Of a DNA stretch of 11,165 nucleotides, positions 1-7,160 are shown in pieces (the first letter of the stretch is position 1; every line of letters begins with the position of its first letter). The notes under the pieces were generated by a model. The model was not told the origin of the DNA. It did no database searches and worked only from the letters and a program-made list of their open reading frames with translations. The position numbers and the translations under genes are program-made. Source of the DNA: an uncultured Mycoplasmatota bacterium (GTDB taxonomy: Bacteria; Bacillota_I; Bacilli_A; RF39; UBA660); the NCBI GenBank assembly GCA_948469295.1, contig CAOKLK010000008.1:1-11165 (forward strand), given 5' to 3'.

Positions 1-404
1 GAATAGGAAAAAAAGGTCATACCAAAGAATATTCTTTTTATAATCCAAAATTTTTAGAACCTTTAAAAAAACAAATTAACCGTTCTGTACCTGTAATCAC
101 TTCCATAACATTAAAAGCTAGAAGTGAAAGTGAAAAACAAGATTTAATTAACATGTATGTAGGAAAAGAATTAAGTTTAAAAAATTTCAATGAATATTAC
201 ATCAATAAATATGATATTGATACAGAAGAACTGGAACGTTATAAAGATGCTGGTTACGATCGAGTATGTTTACTAAATTATAAAAAATATGATTCCATTA
301 TCATTGGATTAAACAAACAAGACAAAGTAGTACCAGATTATTATGCATTAAAACGTAATTTATTAAAGCTTGTCCAATTGCAACAAAAATTATTAGAAGT
401 CTAG
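1..404 (+). CDS. 3' end of an unrecognised gene (partial, enters from left edge)
   Basis: The frame is open from the first complete codon at position 3 to a UAG stop at 402-404, giving at least 133 residues. An ATG at 153 lies in the frame, but 50 uninterrupted codons precede it with no ribosome site before it, so the true start is almost certainly outside the window. The visible part is soluble and charged, with no membrane segment or signal peptide. It ends in a probable helix rich in Leu, Lys and Gln (LKRNLLKLVQLQQKLLEV). I do not recognise the family and see no catalytic motif. The last codons form the left arm of the terminator at 395-416, so this gene is transcriptionally separate from the VanW operon that follows. 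Confidence is for a real coding region, not for any function. Confidence 0.7.
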   Translation, partial: IGKKGHTKEYSFYNPKFLEPLKKQINRSVPVITSITLKARSESEKQDLINMYVGKELSLKNFNEYYINKYDIDTEELERYKDAGYDRVCLLNYKKYDSIIIGLNKQDKVVPDYYALKRNLLKLVQLQQKLLEV

Positions 405-416
405 GACTTCTTTTTT
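395..416 (+). terminator. Intrinsic terminator overlapping the end of the first gene
   Basis: A 7-bp stem, AGAAGTC (395-401) with GACTTCT (405-411), encloses a three-base loop TAG at 402-404, which is the gene's own stop codon. A T run follows at 411-416. The last codons therefore also encode the hairpin. Confidence 0.85.
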
Positions 417-421
417 CTTTG

Positions 422-430
422 TGATATAAT
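422..430 (+). promoter_or_regulatory. Extended -10 promoter for the vanW/vanT-like operon
   Basis: TGATATAAT fits the extended -10 pattern TGnTATAAT exactly. No good -35 hexamer lies 16-18 bases upstream, where the terminator sits. The expected transcript start near 437 leaves about 14 bases of leader, containing AGGTG (441-445) five bases before the GTG start at 451. Confidence 0.75.
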
Positions 431-450
431 GTGTAAAATGAGGTGATAAA

Positions 451-1269
451 GTGTCACGAAAAAGAATCACAGAAATCTTTCCTTTTCTCTTACCCATTCG
501 TATTTTTGAGAGAAATCTATTCTATCAAATCAAAATGTTTTTTGATAAAAATAAATATTCCAAAACCTTTGAAGAACCATTAGATTACGAAATTTGTCAA
601 ACAAAAACCAAAATGATAAATGAACAAAGTGGTTTTGATATCAAATATCAAAAAAATAAAGTGGAAAATTTAAAAATATTAAGCAAAACAATGAATCATG
701 TTGTCATAAAACCAAGAGAAACCTTTTCTTTTTATTATCTTTCCAAAAAAAGTAAAAAATTTGGAAAATATAAAGAAGGATTAGTTCTAATAAATGGCAA
801 AACAGTCCCACAAATAGGTGGGGGGTTATGCCACATGAGTAATATGCTGTATTACTTATTTCTCTTAACGCCTCTTACCATTGTAGAAAGACATGGACAT
901 AAAGTAAAATCCTTACCAAATCCAGATCCAGATTCTTTAAATGGAGTGGATGCCACCATCTCAAATGGATGGCTCGACTTAAGAGTCAAAAATGAAACAG
1001 ATGCAACATATCAATTGGACATTACATTTGATGACGAATACATGTATGGAAAAATATTAGGAGACAACCCTTCAAAAGAAATCGCAACGATTCAAAATGA
1101 TAATCTAAAATTTTTTCGAAAAGATTCCAAAATTTATGAAAGTGTCTCGGTAATTAGAATTTGGGAAAATATCAAAAATCATCAAAAGAGAACCGAAAAG
1201 CTATACGATGAAATCGTCGAAGTAACTTATCCATTAGAAGAAAATATTGAAATAGAGGAGATGCCATGA
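451..1269 (+). CDS. VanW family protein
   Basis: This 272-residue protein belongs to the VanW family, first seen as an accessory gene of vanB and vanG glycopeptide-resistance clusters; the biochemical role of VanW is not established. Family signatures are IKPRETFSF (about 86-94), GGGLCHMSNMLYYLF (about 123-137) followed by TPLTIVERHGH (140-150), and a VDATISNGWLDLRVKNETD stretch (about 166-184). Length is close to that of classical VanW. In VanW proteins I remember, the glycine-rich motif reads GGGxCQ; here His128 replaces Gln after Cys127. No signal peptide or clear transmembrane helix is visible. The start is GTG, chosen because AGGTG lies five bases upstream and just below the promoter at 422-430. 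It ends in a 4-base ATGA overlap with the VanT-like membrane gene, implying translational coupling. No D-Ala-D-Ser or D-Ala-D-Lac ligase is nearby, so resistance should not be assumed. Confidence 0.9.
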   Translation: MSRKRITEIFPFLLPIRIFERNLFYQIKMFFDKNKYSKTFEEPLDYEICQTKTKMINEQSGFDIKYQKNKVENLKILSKTMNHVVIKPRETFSFYYLSKKSKKFGKYKEGLVLINGKTVPQIGGGLCHMSNMLYYLFLLTPLTIVERHGHKVKSLPNPDPDSLNGVDATISNGWLDLRVKNETDATYQLDITFDDEYMYGKILGDNPSKEIATIQNDNLKFFRKDSKIYESVSVIRIWENIKNHQKRTEKLYDEIVEVTYPLEENIEIEEMP

Positions 1270-2258
1270 AACTCAAAAAAATAAATTTAGATGTTGCTAG
1301 ATTATTAGCAGCATTCATGATTGTAGCAATTCACGTTTATCCATTCGAATTTCTAAATCCAACACTAGATTTGATCATAACCAGAGTAATATTTCGAATT
1401 GCAGTTCCCTTATTTTTAATGATCACTGGATTTTATATATTACCAAAATCTTTAAACAATAAAAAAGAATTAATCCACTACACGATAAAGATTTTGAAAT
1501 TATATGGATTATGTATATTATTATATCTTCCCATCAATTTATATACTCACTCATTTCAAAATCTAACCGTTTTAACATTCTTCAAAGAAATATGTTTTAA
1601 TGGAACATTTTATCATTTATGGTATTTTCCGAGTATTTTATTAGGAATCTGGATTACTTTCTTTATAATTAAAAAATGTAATTGGAAATGGAGTGCAATC
1701 TTAGTATTAATTCTATATCTTCTTGGATTACTAGGAGATAGTTACTATGGCTTGATCATTCTTACACCACTAAAAACAATTTATGAAACCTTATTTCATC
1801 TTTTTGATTATACAAGAAATGGCATCTTTTACGTTCCTGTATTTTTATGGATTGGATATTCCATTAGCAAAATAAATCCTACATCAAATCCTAAAAAAAA
1901 TGGCTTTCTATTCTTATTTTTTCTGATGTTAATGACTTTAGAAGGAACCATTTTAAATCATTTTGGAATTCCAAAGCATACTAGCATGTACTTATTTTTA
2001 TTACCAACATCTTATTTTTTATTTTTAACTTTAAAAAATATGTCTCAAACAGAACAAAAAGATTTTCGAAATATTTCCATGATCATCTACATTTGGCATC
2101 CAATATTCATTCTTATATTAAACAAATTAGGAAAGATCATTCCAAACCCCATCTTTCAAAATAGTCTATTATTTTATATAATAGTTTCTCTACTAACATA
2201 TTGGTTTGCGTGGTTCTATAACAAAATCAAAAAAACTTTGAAAATGAAACTAAAATAA
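1266..2258 (+). CDS. Acyltransferase-3 membrane protein resembling the VanT membrane domain
   Basis: A 330-residue, very hydrophobic protein with about ten predicted membrane segments. The N terminus carries the acyltransferase-3 signature R-x10-H (Arg12 and His23, in DVARLLAAFMIVAIH). Several stretches match what I recall of the membrane half of the VanT serine racemases: FYHLWYFPS (115-123), LGLLGDSYYGLI (153-164), TRNGIFY (183-189), IPKHTSMYLFLLP (235-247) and YIWHP (275-279). VanT proteins are about 700 residues with a C-terminal PLP alanine/serine-racemase domain; this protein stops after the membrane part, so it cannot itself racemise. The VanT membrane half has been linked to L-serine uptake, while acyltransferase-3 enzymes O-acylate cell-surface glycans; either role is possible. 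AGAGGAG (1254-1260) lies five bases before the ATG, which overlaps the VanW stop. Confidence 0.88.
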   Translation: MKLKKINLDVARLLAAFMIVAIHVYPFEFLNPTLDLIITRVIFRIAVPLFLMITGFYILPKSLNNKKELIHYTIKILKLYGLCILLYLPINLYTHSFQNLTVLTFFKEICFNGTFYHLWYFPSILLGIWITFFIIKKCNWKWSAILVLILYLLGLLGDSYYGLIILTPLKTIYETLFHLFDYTRNGIFYVPVFLWIGYSISKINPTSNPKKNGFLFLFFLMLMTLEGTILNHFGIPKHTSMYLFLLPTSYFLFLTLKNMSQTEQKDFRNISMIIYIWHPIFILILNKLGKIIPNPIFQNSLLFYIIVSLLTYWFAWFYNKIKKTLKMKLK

Positions 2259-2259
2259 C

Positions 2260-2284
2260 AAGAAGAGAACAATCCTCTTCTTTT
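2260..2284 (+). terminator. Probable intrinsic terminator after the vanW/vanT-like operon
   Basis: The 8-bp stem AAGAAGAG (2260-2267) with CTCTTCTT (2275-2282) has a 7-base loop. Only four Ts (2281-2284) sit at its 3' side, then an A run, so termination is probably incomplete. Confidence 0.6.
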
Positions 2285-2305
2285 AAAAAACTCCAAAAAA
2301 CCAAC

Positions 2306-2334
2306 TTTATTTTCACAATGCCATGGTTTATAAT
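2306..2334 (+). promoter_or_regulatory. Promoter of the polysaccharide deacetylase gene
   Basis: A perfect TATAAT (2329-2334) lies 17 bases downstream of TTTATT (2306-2311, a weak -35). Unlike the other promoters in the window it has no TG extension. The transcript would start near 2341, right at AAGGAG (2341-2346), five bases before the ATG at 2352, so the leader would be almost absent. Confidence 0.55.
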
Positions 2335-2351
2335 AAAAAAAAGGAGTTTGT

Positions 2352-4013
2352 ATGAATAAGAAAAAAATATTAATAGGATTTAGTATCGTTTTAATAATTT
2401 TATGTATAAGTGGTGGAGTAGGATACCAAATCATAAGAAAAAAACAATTAAAAATAGAAGACATCAATAACCATTACGAAGAATATGTCATCATTAACAA
2501 AGATACGAAAATATACCAAAAAGAAAATAATGAATACATAGAATTTGGGAAAGTAAAAGAATCCATGACTTTTATGTTAGAAGAATTAGAAAAGAAAGAA
2601 GAACCAGAAGAATATTTTAAACTTAAAAATGAAACCTATTATCTCTATTATCAAGATGTAATCCCTCAAGATGATATCACCATAGAAAAGAAAAAAGATT
2701 ATTATCTAGAATCTCCAGAAAAAATAAAAACCAAAGAAAAAACCAGCTTTTATAAAAATGATGAGATCGTACTAGAATTCAATCAAAGTATGGAATTTTC
2801 TTATTTTCAAGAAAAAGAAGATGCCTATCAAATAGAATACTTAGGAAAAATCCTAGATTTAAAAAAAGATCATGTTGTGAAAATGAAAACGGAAAACAAA
2901 AAAGAGCAAGCAGAATACATTCCTGTATTAAAAATAGAAACAATCAAAGAAGATTGTACTACGAATCTTTGTATCAAAACTGAGACATTAAAAAATGATT
3001 TAAAAATCCTTCAAGAAAATTATGACTTATGGAAAAATGGATCAATTTTCCTAAAAAAAGGAGCCATTTATTTAAATACAGAAAATGATTCAGAAAGTAT
3101 CTCCAAACTCCTAGCAGAATATCAATTAGAAACGATAACAAACGAAGAAAAAAGCTTAACTATAACCAATACTTCCTCAAGAAGAGAAGATAATTTCATT
3201 CAAACTTATACAATCAATGAAGAGACCCAAGAAGAACATATAAAGAAAATCATTGCTGGAGAACCAGTGATTTATCCCAAAAAAGAAGAACCAAAATACA
3301 ATACCAATTCTCTTAAAACCTTACCATCACAAGATAAAAAGGCTTCTCAAATAGCAGTTTTAAACTATCATTTCTTTTATGATCCAAATGGAGAAGAGTG
3401 TTCAAGTAGCATCTGTTTAGATTCCAATAAATTTAGAGAACATCTAACATTTTTCAAAGAGAACAATTATAAAACCTTAACTATGGAAGAATATCGAGCT
3501 TGGATATATGGAGAAATAGAACTCCCAGCAAGAAGTGTTTTAATAACCATCGATGATGGAGCCAAAGGAACAGGACGTCACAATGGAAATAAACTAATCC
3601 CTTTACTAGAAGAATTTCAAATGCATGCAACTCTTTTTTTAATTAGTGGTTGGTGGGCCAAAGAAAATTATGAATCAAAATATTTAGATATTGAAAGTCA
3701 CACCTTTGATATGCATACCGAAGGGCTTTGTAGTACTGAAACAAGAGGTGCAAAAATGCTTTGTTCTTCCAAAGAAGAAGTTATGGCAGATTTAAAAAAA
3801 TCCATAGAAACCATCGGATCCAATACCGCTTTTTGTTTTCCTTTCTATGCCTTTAATCATAGTGCAATCGAAAGTGTAAAAGAATCTGGATTCAAATTAG
3901 CCTTCATTGGAGGAAGTACAAAATCAACTAGAGACCAAGATAAATATAAAATACCAAGATATCCCATTCAAAGTGATATTACCATCAATCAATTGATTAA
4001 TATGATTGCTTAA
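2352..4013 (+). CDS. Membrane-anchored polysaccharide deacetylase (NodB/CE4)
   Basis: A 553-residue protein with a short basic N terminus and one membrane helix (about 5-27), so the rest is extracellular. The C-terminal NodB domain (about 333-553) holds the family motifs: VLNYH (336-340), TIDDG (399-403, catalytic and metal Asp401/Asp402), HTFDMH (450-455, metal His450/His455) and CFPFY (495-499). Such enzymes remove N-acetyl groups from peptidoglycan or surface glycans; the substrate cannot be told here. Residues 30-180 are rich in Lys and Glu and hold two stretches (about 50-105 and 115-175) that could be SH3-like binding domains. Residues about 189-310 look like a degenerate copy of the NodB domain, with Lys235-Lys236 where the Asp pair should be. 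Both copies contain a C-x4-C pair (202/207 and 350/355). AAGGAG lies five bases before the ATG. It is a single-gene unit between two terminators. Confidence 0.9.
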   Translation: MNKKKILIGFSIVLIILCISGGVGYQIIRKKQLKIEDINNHYEEYVIINKDTKIYQKENNEYIEFGKVKESMTFMLEELEKKEEPEEYFKLKNETYYLYYQDVIPQDDITIEKKKDYYLESPEKIKTKEKTSFYKNDEIVLEFNQSMEFSYFQEKEDAYQIEYLGKILDLKKDHVVKMKTENKKEQAEYIPVLKIETIKEDCTTNLCIKTETLKNDLKILQENYDLWKNGSIFLKKGAIYLNTENDSESISKLLAEYQLETITNEEKSLTITNTSSRREDNFIQTYTINEETQEEHIKKIIAGEPVIYPKKEEPKYNTNSLKTLPSQDKKASQIAVLNYHFFYDPNGEECSSSICLDSNKFREHLTFFKENNYKTLTMEEYRAWIYGEIELPARSVLITIDDGAKGTGRHNGNKLIPLLEEFQMHATLFLISGWWAKENYESKYLDIESHTFDMHTEGLCSTETRGAKMLCSSKEEVMADLKKSIETIGSNTAFCFPFYAFNHSAIESVKESGFKLAFIGGSTKSTRDQDKYKIPRYPIQSDITINQLINMIA

Positions 4014-4017
4014 AAAT

Positions 4018-4048
4018 AAAAATCAATCAAAATTAGATTGATTTTTTT
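4018..4048. terminator. Bidirectional terminator between convergent genes
   Basis: An 11-bp stem, AAAAATCAATC (4018-4028) with GATTGATTTTT (4036-4046), encloses a 7-base loop and is followed by Ts to 4048. The minus-strand reading also ends in a T-rich tract. The loop contains the stop codon (4035-4033) of the minus-strand gene, so one hairpin serves both convergent genes. Confidence 0.85.
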
Positions 4049-4440
4049 GCGTCTCTTTCTCGATCAAAATAATACTGAAGAACCTGTTTTGAAAAGTTAT
4101 CTCCAACATCATTTTTCAAAGTGAAATTTTCAGCTTTTTCATCAATATGGACTTCCATATACGTAATATCATCCATAAAATTAGTTTGTAAGTCTAGTGC
4201 ATAATATTCTTCTTCGGTTAAAGAATTAGGTAAAAAAGCAATGAAAATTCCATTATTTGCATGATAAAATCCTCCATATTGATGCTTCAATAAACTATCA
4301 ATACTAGGATAATCAATTCCATTGTCTTTACAAAAATCAAAAAGTAATTGTTGATGAGAATCACCGATTTTCATAGGATAATAAACCATTTCTCCATTTG
4401 GTTTAAAGAATATAGCACGATAATCTGTGAATCGTTTCAT
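4033..4440 (-). CDS. Hypothetical protein, 135 residues
   Basis: I do not recognise this protein. It has a proper ribosome site on the minus strand (AGGTG at 4450-4446, five bases before the ATG) and an extended -10 promoter close upstream, and it ends in a shared terminator, so it is very probably a real single-gene unit. It has no signal peptide or membrane helix and is acidic overall. Aromatic residues are frequent (YRAIFF, MVYYPM, GGFYHANNGIFIAF), followed by an acidic stretch (SLTEEEYYAL, MDDITYMEVHIDE) and a Lys/Arg-rich end (YYFDRERDAKKSI). The pattern suggests a small cytoplasmic alpha/beta domain. It is the only minus-strand gene in the window, divergent from the P-type ATPase operon across about 120 bases. 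No function is proposed. Confidence 0.8.
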   Translation of the reverse strand: MKRFTDYRAIFFKPNGEMVYYPMKIGDSHQQLLFDFCKDNGIDYPSIDSLLKHQYGGFYHANNGIFIAFLPNSLTEEEYYALDLQTNFMDDITYMEVHIDEKAENFTLKNDVGDNFSKQVLQYYFDRERDAKKSI

Positions 4441-4461
4441 AAAATCACCTAACTTTTAATA

Positions 4462-4470
4462 ATTATAACA
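4462..4470 (-). promoter_or_regulatory. Extended -10 promoter of the minus-strand hypothetical gene
   Basis: Read on the minus strand, 4470 to 4462 is TGTTATAAT, an exact TGnTATAAT match. The ATG at 4440 lies about 22 bases downstream of the -10 with AGGTG between, giving a short leader. No convincing -35 is seen. Confidence 0.7.
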
Positions 4471-4530
4471 TTAAAATTTAAAAAAGAAAAACTATCTTAC
4501 AAAATTGTCATGTTTTCTAAAGTTTGTACG

Positions 4531-4539
4531 TGGTATAAT
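4531..4539 (+). promoter_or_regulatory. Extended -10 promoter of the P-type ATPase operon
   Basis: TGGTATAAT is an exact TGnTATAAT match. The transcript would begin near 4546, contain AGGA (4549-4552) and reach the ATG at 4562. TTGTCA at 4505-4510 resembles a -35 but is 23 bases away, too far for normal spacing. This promoter rules out a translation start at 4505. Confidence 0.75.
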
Positions 4540-4561
4540 AAACTTGTTAGGACGATCATAT

Positions 4562-6925
4562 ATGAAAGAAATAAAAAGAATAAATCCAAATATTGCAACA
4601 GGATTAACAAATGAAGAAGTCAAAAGAAGATTCGAAGAAGGATTAAATAACTATGAGGACGTTCCCAAAACCAAATCAATCAAACAAATCATCGCTTCCA
4701 ATTTTTTTACCTATTTTAATTTCCTAAACATTTCTTTAGGAATCGCAGTATTTAGTGCAGGATTAATCAGTGGGCAACTATTTCAAGGAATAAAAAATTG
4801 TTTATTTATGGGAGTTATTATCATTAATTCCATCATAAGTATTGTAGAAGAAGTGATTTCTAAAAAAATGATTGATCGCCTTTCTCTTTTATCAGAAAAT
4901 AAAATTACCATTTTAAGAGAAGGAAAAGAAGAATTCCATAGCATTGACACCATTGTATTAGATGATATTATGATTTTAAAAAGTGGAAATCAAGTGGTAT
5001 GTGATTCCATTATTTTAGAAGGAACCGTTGAAGTAAATGAATCATTTATTACCGGAGAATCAGATCCAGTGACCAAAAAAGAAGGAGATATGTTACGAAG
5101 TGGAAGTTTCATTGTAAGTGGATTAACAAAAGCCAAAATAGAACACATTGGATCAGATAATTATATTGCCACGATCTCCAGTGGAGCAAAATATATGAAA
5201 AAAGCCAACTCCGTTATTATGGATTCTTTTGAAAGCTTATTAAAGATCATTTCCTTTTTTATTATTCCCATTGGAATCATAATGTATTTTAGCCAATTAA
5301 ACGCAACCAATTTCAATGTAACCGAATCCATATTTGCAACTGTAGCAGCTTTAATCGGCATGATTCCAGAAGGACTAGTATTACTAACTAGTTCCGTAAT
5401 GGCCGTAAGTGTCATAAGACTAGGAAGATCGAAAGTATTAGTTCAACAACTTCATTCCATCGAAACACTTGCAAGAGTAGATGTCATATGCTTAGATAAA
5501 ACAGGAACACTAACTGAAGGAAAAATGGCCTTAAAAAAAATCATTCCTTCATCCAAAACAAAAGAAAGTGAAATCAAAGAAATCTTAAATGCCATTACCA
5601 CAAATACCATTGATGAAAACGCTACAATGAATGCGTTAAAAGAAATGTTTTCCAAATCAAATGATTGGAAATTAATCGATAAAATACCATTTTCCAGTAG
5701 TAGAAAATATTCGGCGTTTGAATTTCAAAAAATGGGAACCTTTTATTTAGGAGCTCCAGAAATTCTTTTTCCAAAAGATTCCAAAATTAAAAAAGAAATA
5801 AAACAATATCAAGAAGAATACCGCGTATTAGTTTTGGCAAAATCCAAGGATAAATTAAAGAAAAAATGGGAAGATTTAGAACTATTAGGATTCCTTTTAA
5901 TCGAAGACATTATTAGAAAAGAAGCCAAAGATACATTAGAATACTTTCAAAACCAAGGAGTAATTGTTAAAATTATTTCAGGTGATAACGTCGAAACTGT
6001 TTTAAATATTTCGAAAAAATGTGGACTAAACAATATCACAGGAATAGATGTTTCCAAATTAAATGATGAAGAATTATATGATATTGTTTGTGATTATGAT
6101 GTTTATGGGAGAGTAGCACCACATCAAAAAAAACTAATTGTAGAATACTTACAAGAAATGGGTCATACTGTGGCAATGACAGGAGATGGAGTAAATGATT
6201 GCTTAGCTTTAAAAGCCAGTGACTGTGGAATCGCATTAGCAAGTGGAAGTGAAGCAGCAAGAAATGTGAGCCAACTAGTTTTACTAGATTCCAATTTTGA
6301 TTCCTTACCAAAAGTAGTAGCAGAGGGAAGAAGAACCATTAATAACATTGAAAGATCCTCCTCTTTATTACTAGTAAAAACCATTTATACCATTTTATTA
6401 ATTGCATTTAGTATAGGAATATCAACAAAATATTTTTTTGTTCCCATCCAATTAACACTAATTACTGGTTTTACAATTGGAATTCCTTCCTTTATTCTGG
6501 CATTAGAACCAAATCATGATTTAGTAACTGGAAATTTCCTTTTAAAAATAGTAAGCAAAGCCCTCCCTGTTTCCTTAACCGTCGTCTTAAACATTATACT
6601 AATTACAGCCTTTAAAGAAACATTTCATCTATCATATGGGTTATCAAGTACCTTATCCGTATTTCTAACAGCAACCACTGGATTTATTTTCCTATATCGA
6701 ATATGTAAACCATTTAATTTTTTGAGAACTGCATTATTCATCTTCCTATTATTTGGATTTAGTTATTGTGCAGTATTTCAATATGAATTTTTCAATATTC
6801 AAGAAATCACCGAAGAAACCATCTTGATTTTTATTGTTCTCTACATTTGTTCCATGTATATCTTTGATAAATTAAATTATTTCATTCGTAATTTATTTCA
6901 CAAATTAGACGAAAATATTATATAA
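4562..6925 (+). CDS. P-type cation-transporting ATPase, CtpE/Exp7-like
   Basis: A 787-residue P-type ATPase with all core motifs: actuator loop TGES (164-167), PEGL in the fourth membrane helix (269-272), phosphorylation site DKTGTLT (312-318, Asp312), nucleotide-domain stretch RKYSAF with GAPE (397-400), and hinge motif TGDGVND (540-546). Membrane helices fall at about 45-100, 225-290 and 600-775, giving the ten-helix type II topology. GMIPEGLVLLTS and the overall length resemble mycobacterial CtpE and pneumococcal Exp7, which are linked to calcium or other divalent-cation transport; the ion is inferred, not shown. I chose ATG 4562 because an in-frame TTG at 4505 lies upstream of the promoter at 4531-4539, and AGGA (4549-4552) precedes 4562. 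The XRE regulator gene follows after 13 bases and is probably co-transcribed. Confidence 0.92.
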   Translation: MKEIKRINPNIATGLTNEEVKRRFEEGLNNYEDVPKTKSIKQIIASNFFTYFNFLNISLGIAVFSAGLISGQLFQGIKNCLFMGVIIINSIISIVEEVISKKMIDRLSLLSENKITILREGKEEFHSIDTIVLDDIMILKSGNQVVCDSIILEGTVEVNESFITGESDPVTKKEGDMLRSGSFIVSGLTKAKIEHIGSDNYIATISSGAKYMKKANSVIMDSFESLLKIISFFIIPIGIIMYFSQLNATNFNVTESIFATVAALIGMIPEGLVLLTSSVMAVSVIRLGRSKVLVQQLHSIETLARVDVICLDKTGTLTEGKMALKKIIPSSKTKESEIKEILNAITTNTIDENATMNALKEMFSKSNDWKLIDKIPFSSSRKYSAFEFQKMGTFYLGAPEILFPKDSKIKKEIKQYQEEYRVLVLAKSKDKLKKKWEDLELLGFLLIEDIIRKEAKDTLEYFQNQGVIVKIISGDNVETVLNISKKCGLNNITGIDVSKLNDEELYDIVCDYDVYGRVAPHQKKLIVEYLQEMGHTVAMTGDGVNDCLALKASDCGIALASGSEAARNVSQLVLLDSNFDSLPKVVAEGRRTINNIERSSSLLLVKTIYTILLIAFSIGISTKYFFVPIQLTLITGFTIGIPSFILALEPNHDLVTGNFLLKIVSKALPVSLTVVLNIILITAFKETFHLSYGLSSTLSVFLTATTGFIFLYRICKPFNFLRTALFIFLLFGFSYCAVFQYEFFNIQEITEETILIFIVLYICSMYIFDKLNYFIRNLFHKLDENII

Positions 6926-6938
6926 AAGGAGTATTTTT

Positions 6939-7160
6939 ATGAATCAAAAAGAAAAAGAAAAACAAATTTTACAACAAATTAAAATTTCTAGAGAAGCTCA
7001 TGGATTTAGTCAACGAGGATTATGTGCTATCATTGATATGAGTCAGCCAAGTTTAGTCAAAATAGAAAAAGGCATGATTTCTCCCCAACTAAATACTTTA
7101 TTAAAAATTTTAGAACCCCTAGGACTTACTATAAAAATTGTTCCCATCGATCAAGAGTAA
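6939..7160 (+). CDS. Small XRE-family helix-turn-helix regulator
   Basis: A 73-residue protein that is almost entirely one Cro/C1-type DNA-binding domain: helices about 10-24, then FSQRGLCAIIDMSQPSLVKIE (about 23-43) as the helix-turn-helix, then the LNTLLKILEPLGLTIKIVP helix and strand. The short beta end is like that of HipB and other small antitoxin-type XRE proteins, but no toxin gene lies beside it. It follows the ATPase by 13 bases with its own AAGGAG (6926-6931) seven bases from the ATG, so it is likely the second gene of that operon. It may control the ATPase operon or act elsewhere; no operator can be identified. Its stop codon lies in the loop of the following terminator. Confidence 0.88.
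   Translation: MNQKEKEKQILQQIKISREAHGFSQRGLCAIIDMSQPSLVKIEKGMISPQLNTLLKILEPLGLTIKIVPIDQE

Noticed and set aside
451..2258. Vancomycin-resistance operon
   Set aside because: Only VanW and a VanT-like membrane domain are present; there is no ligase, VanX/XY/Y peptidase, racemase domain or VanRS pair.
2216..2467. Antisense open frame between the acyltransferase and the deacetylase
   Set aside because: It crosses a terminator and a promoter of the opposite strand and has no initiation signals.
4505..4561. TTG start at 4505 adding 19 residues to the P-type ATPase
   Set aside because: The added part spans the extended -10 promoter at 4531-4539, so the transcript would begin after it. ATG 4562 has AGGA upstream and fits the usual N terminus.
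5161..6384. Antisense open frames within the P-type ATPase gene
   Set aside because: They lie opposite a fully conserved coding region, lack ribosome sites and look like no protein; they are shadows of the real gene.
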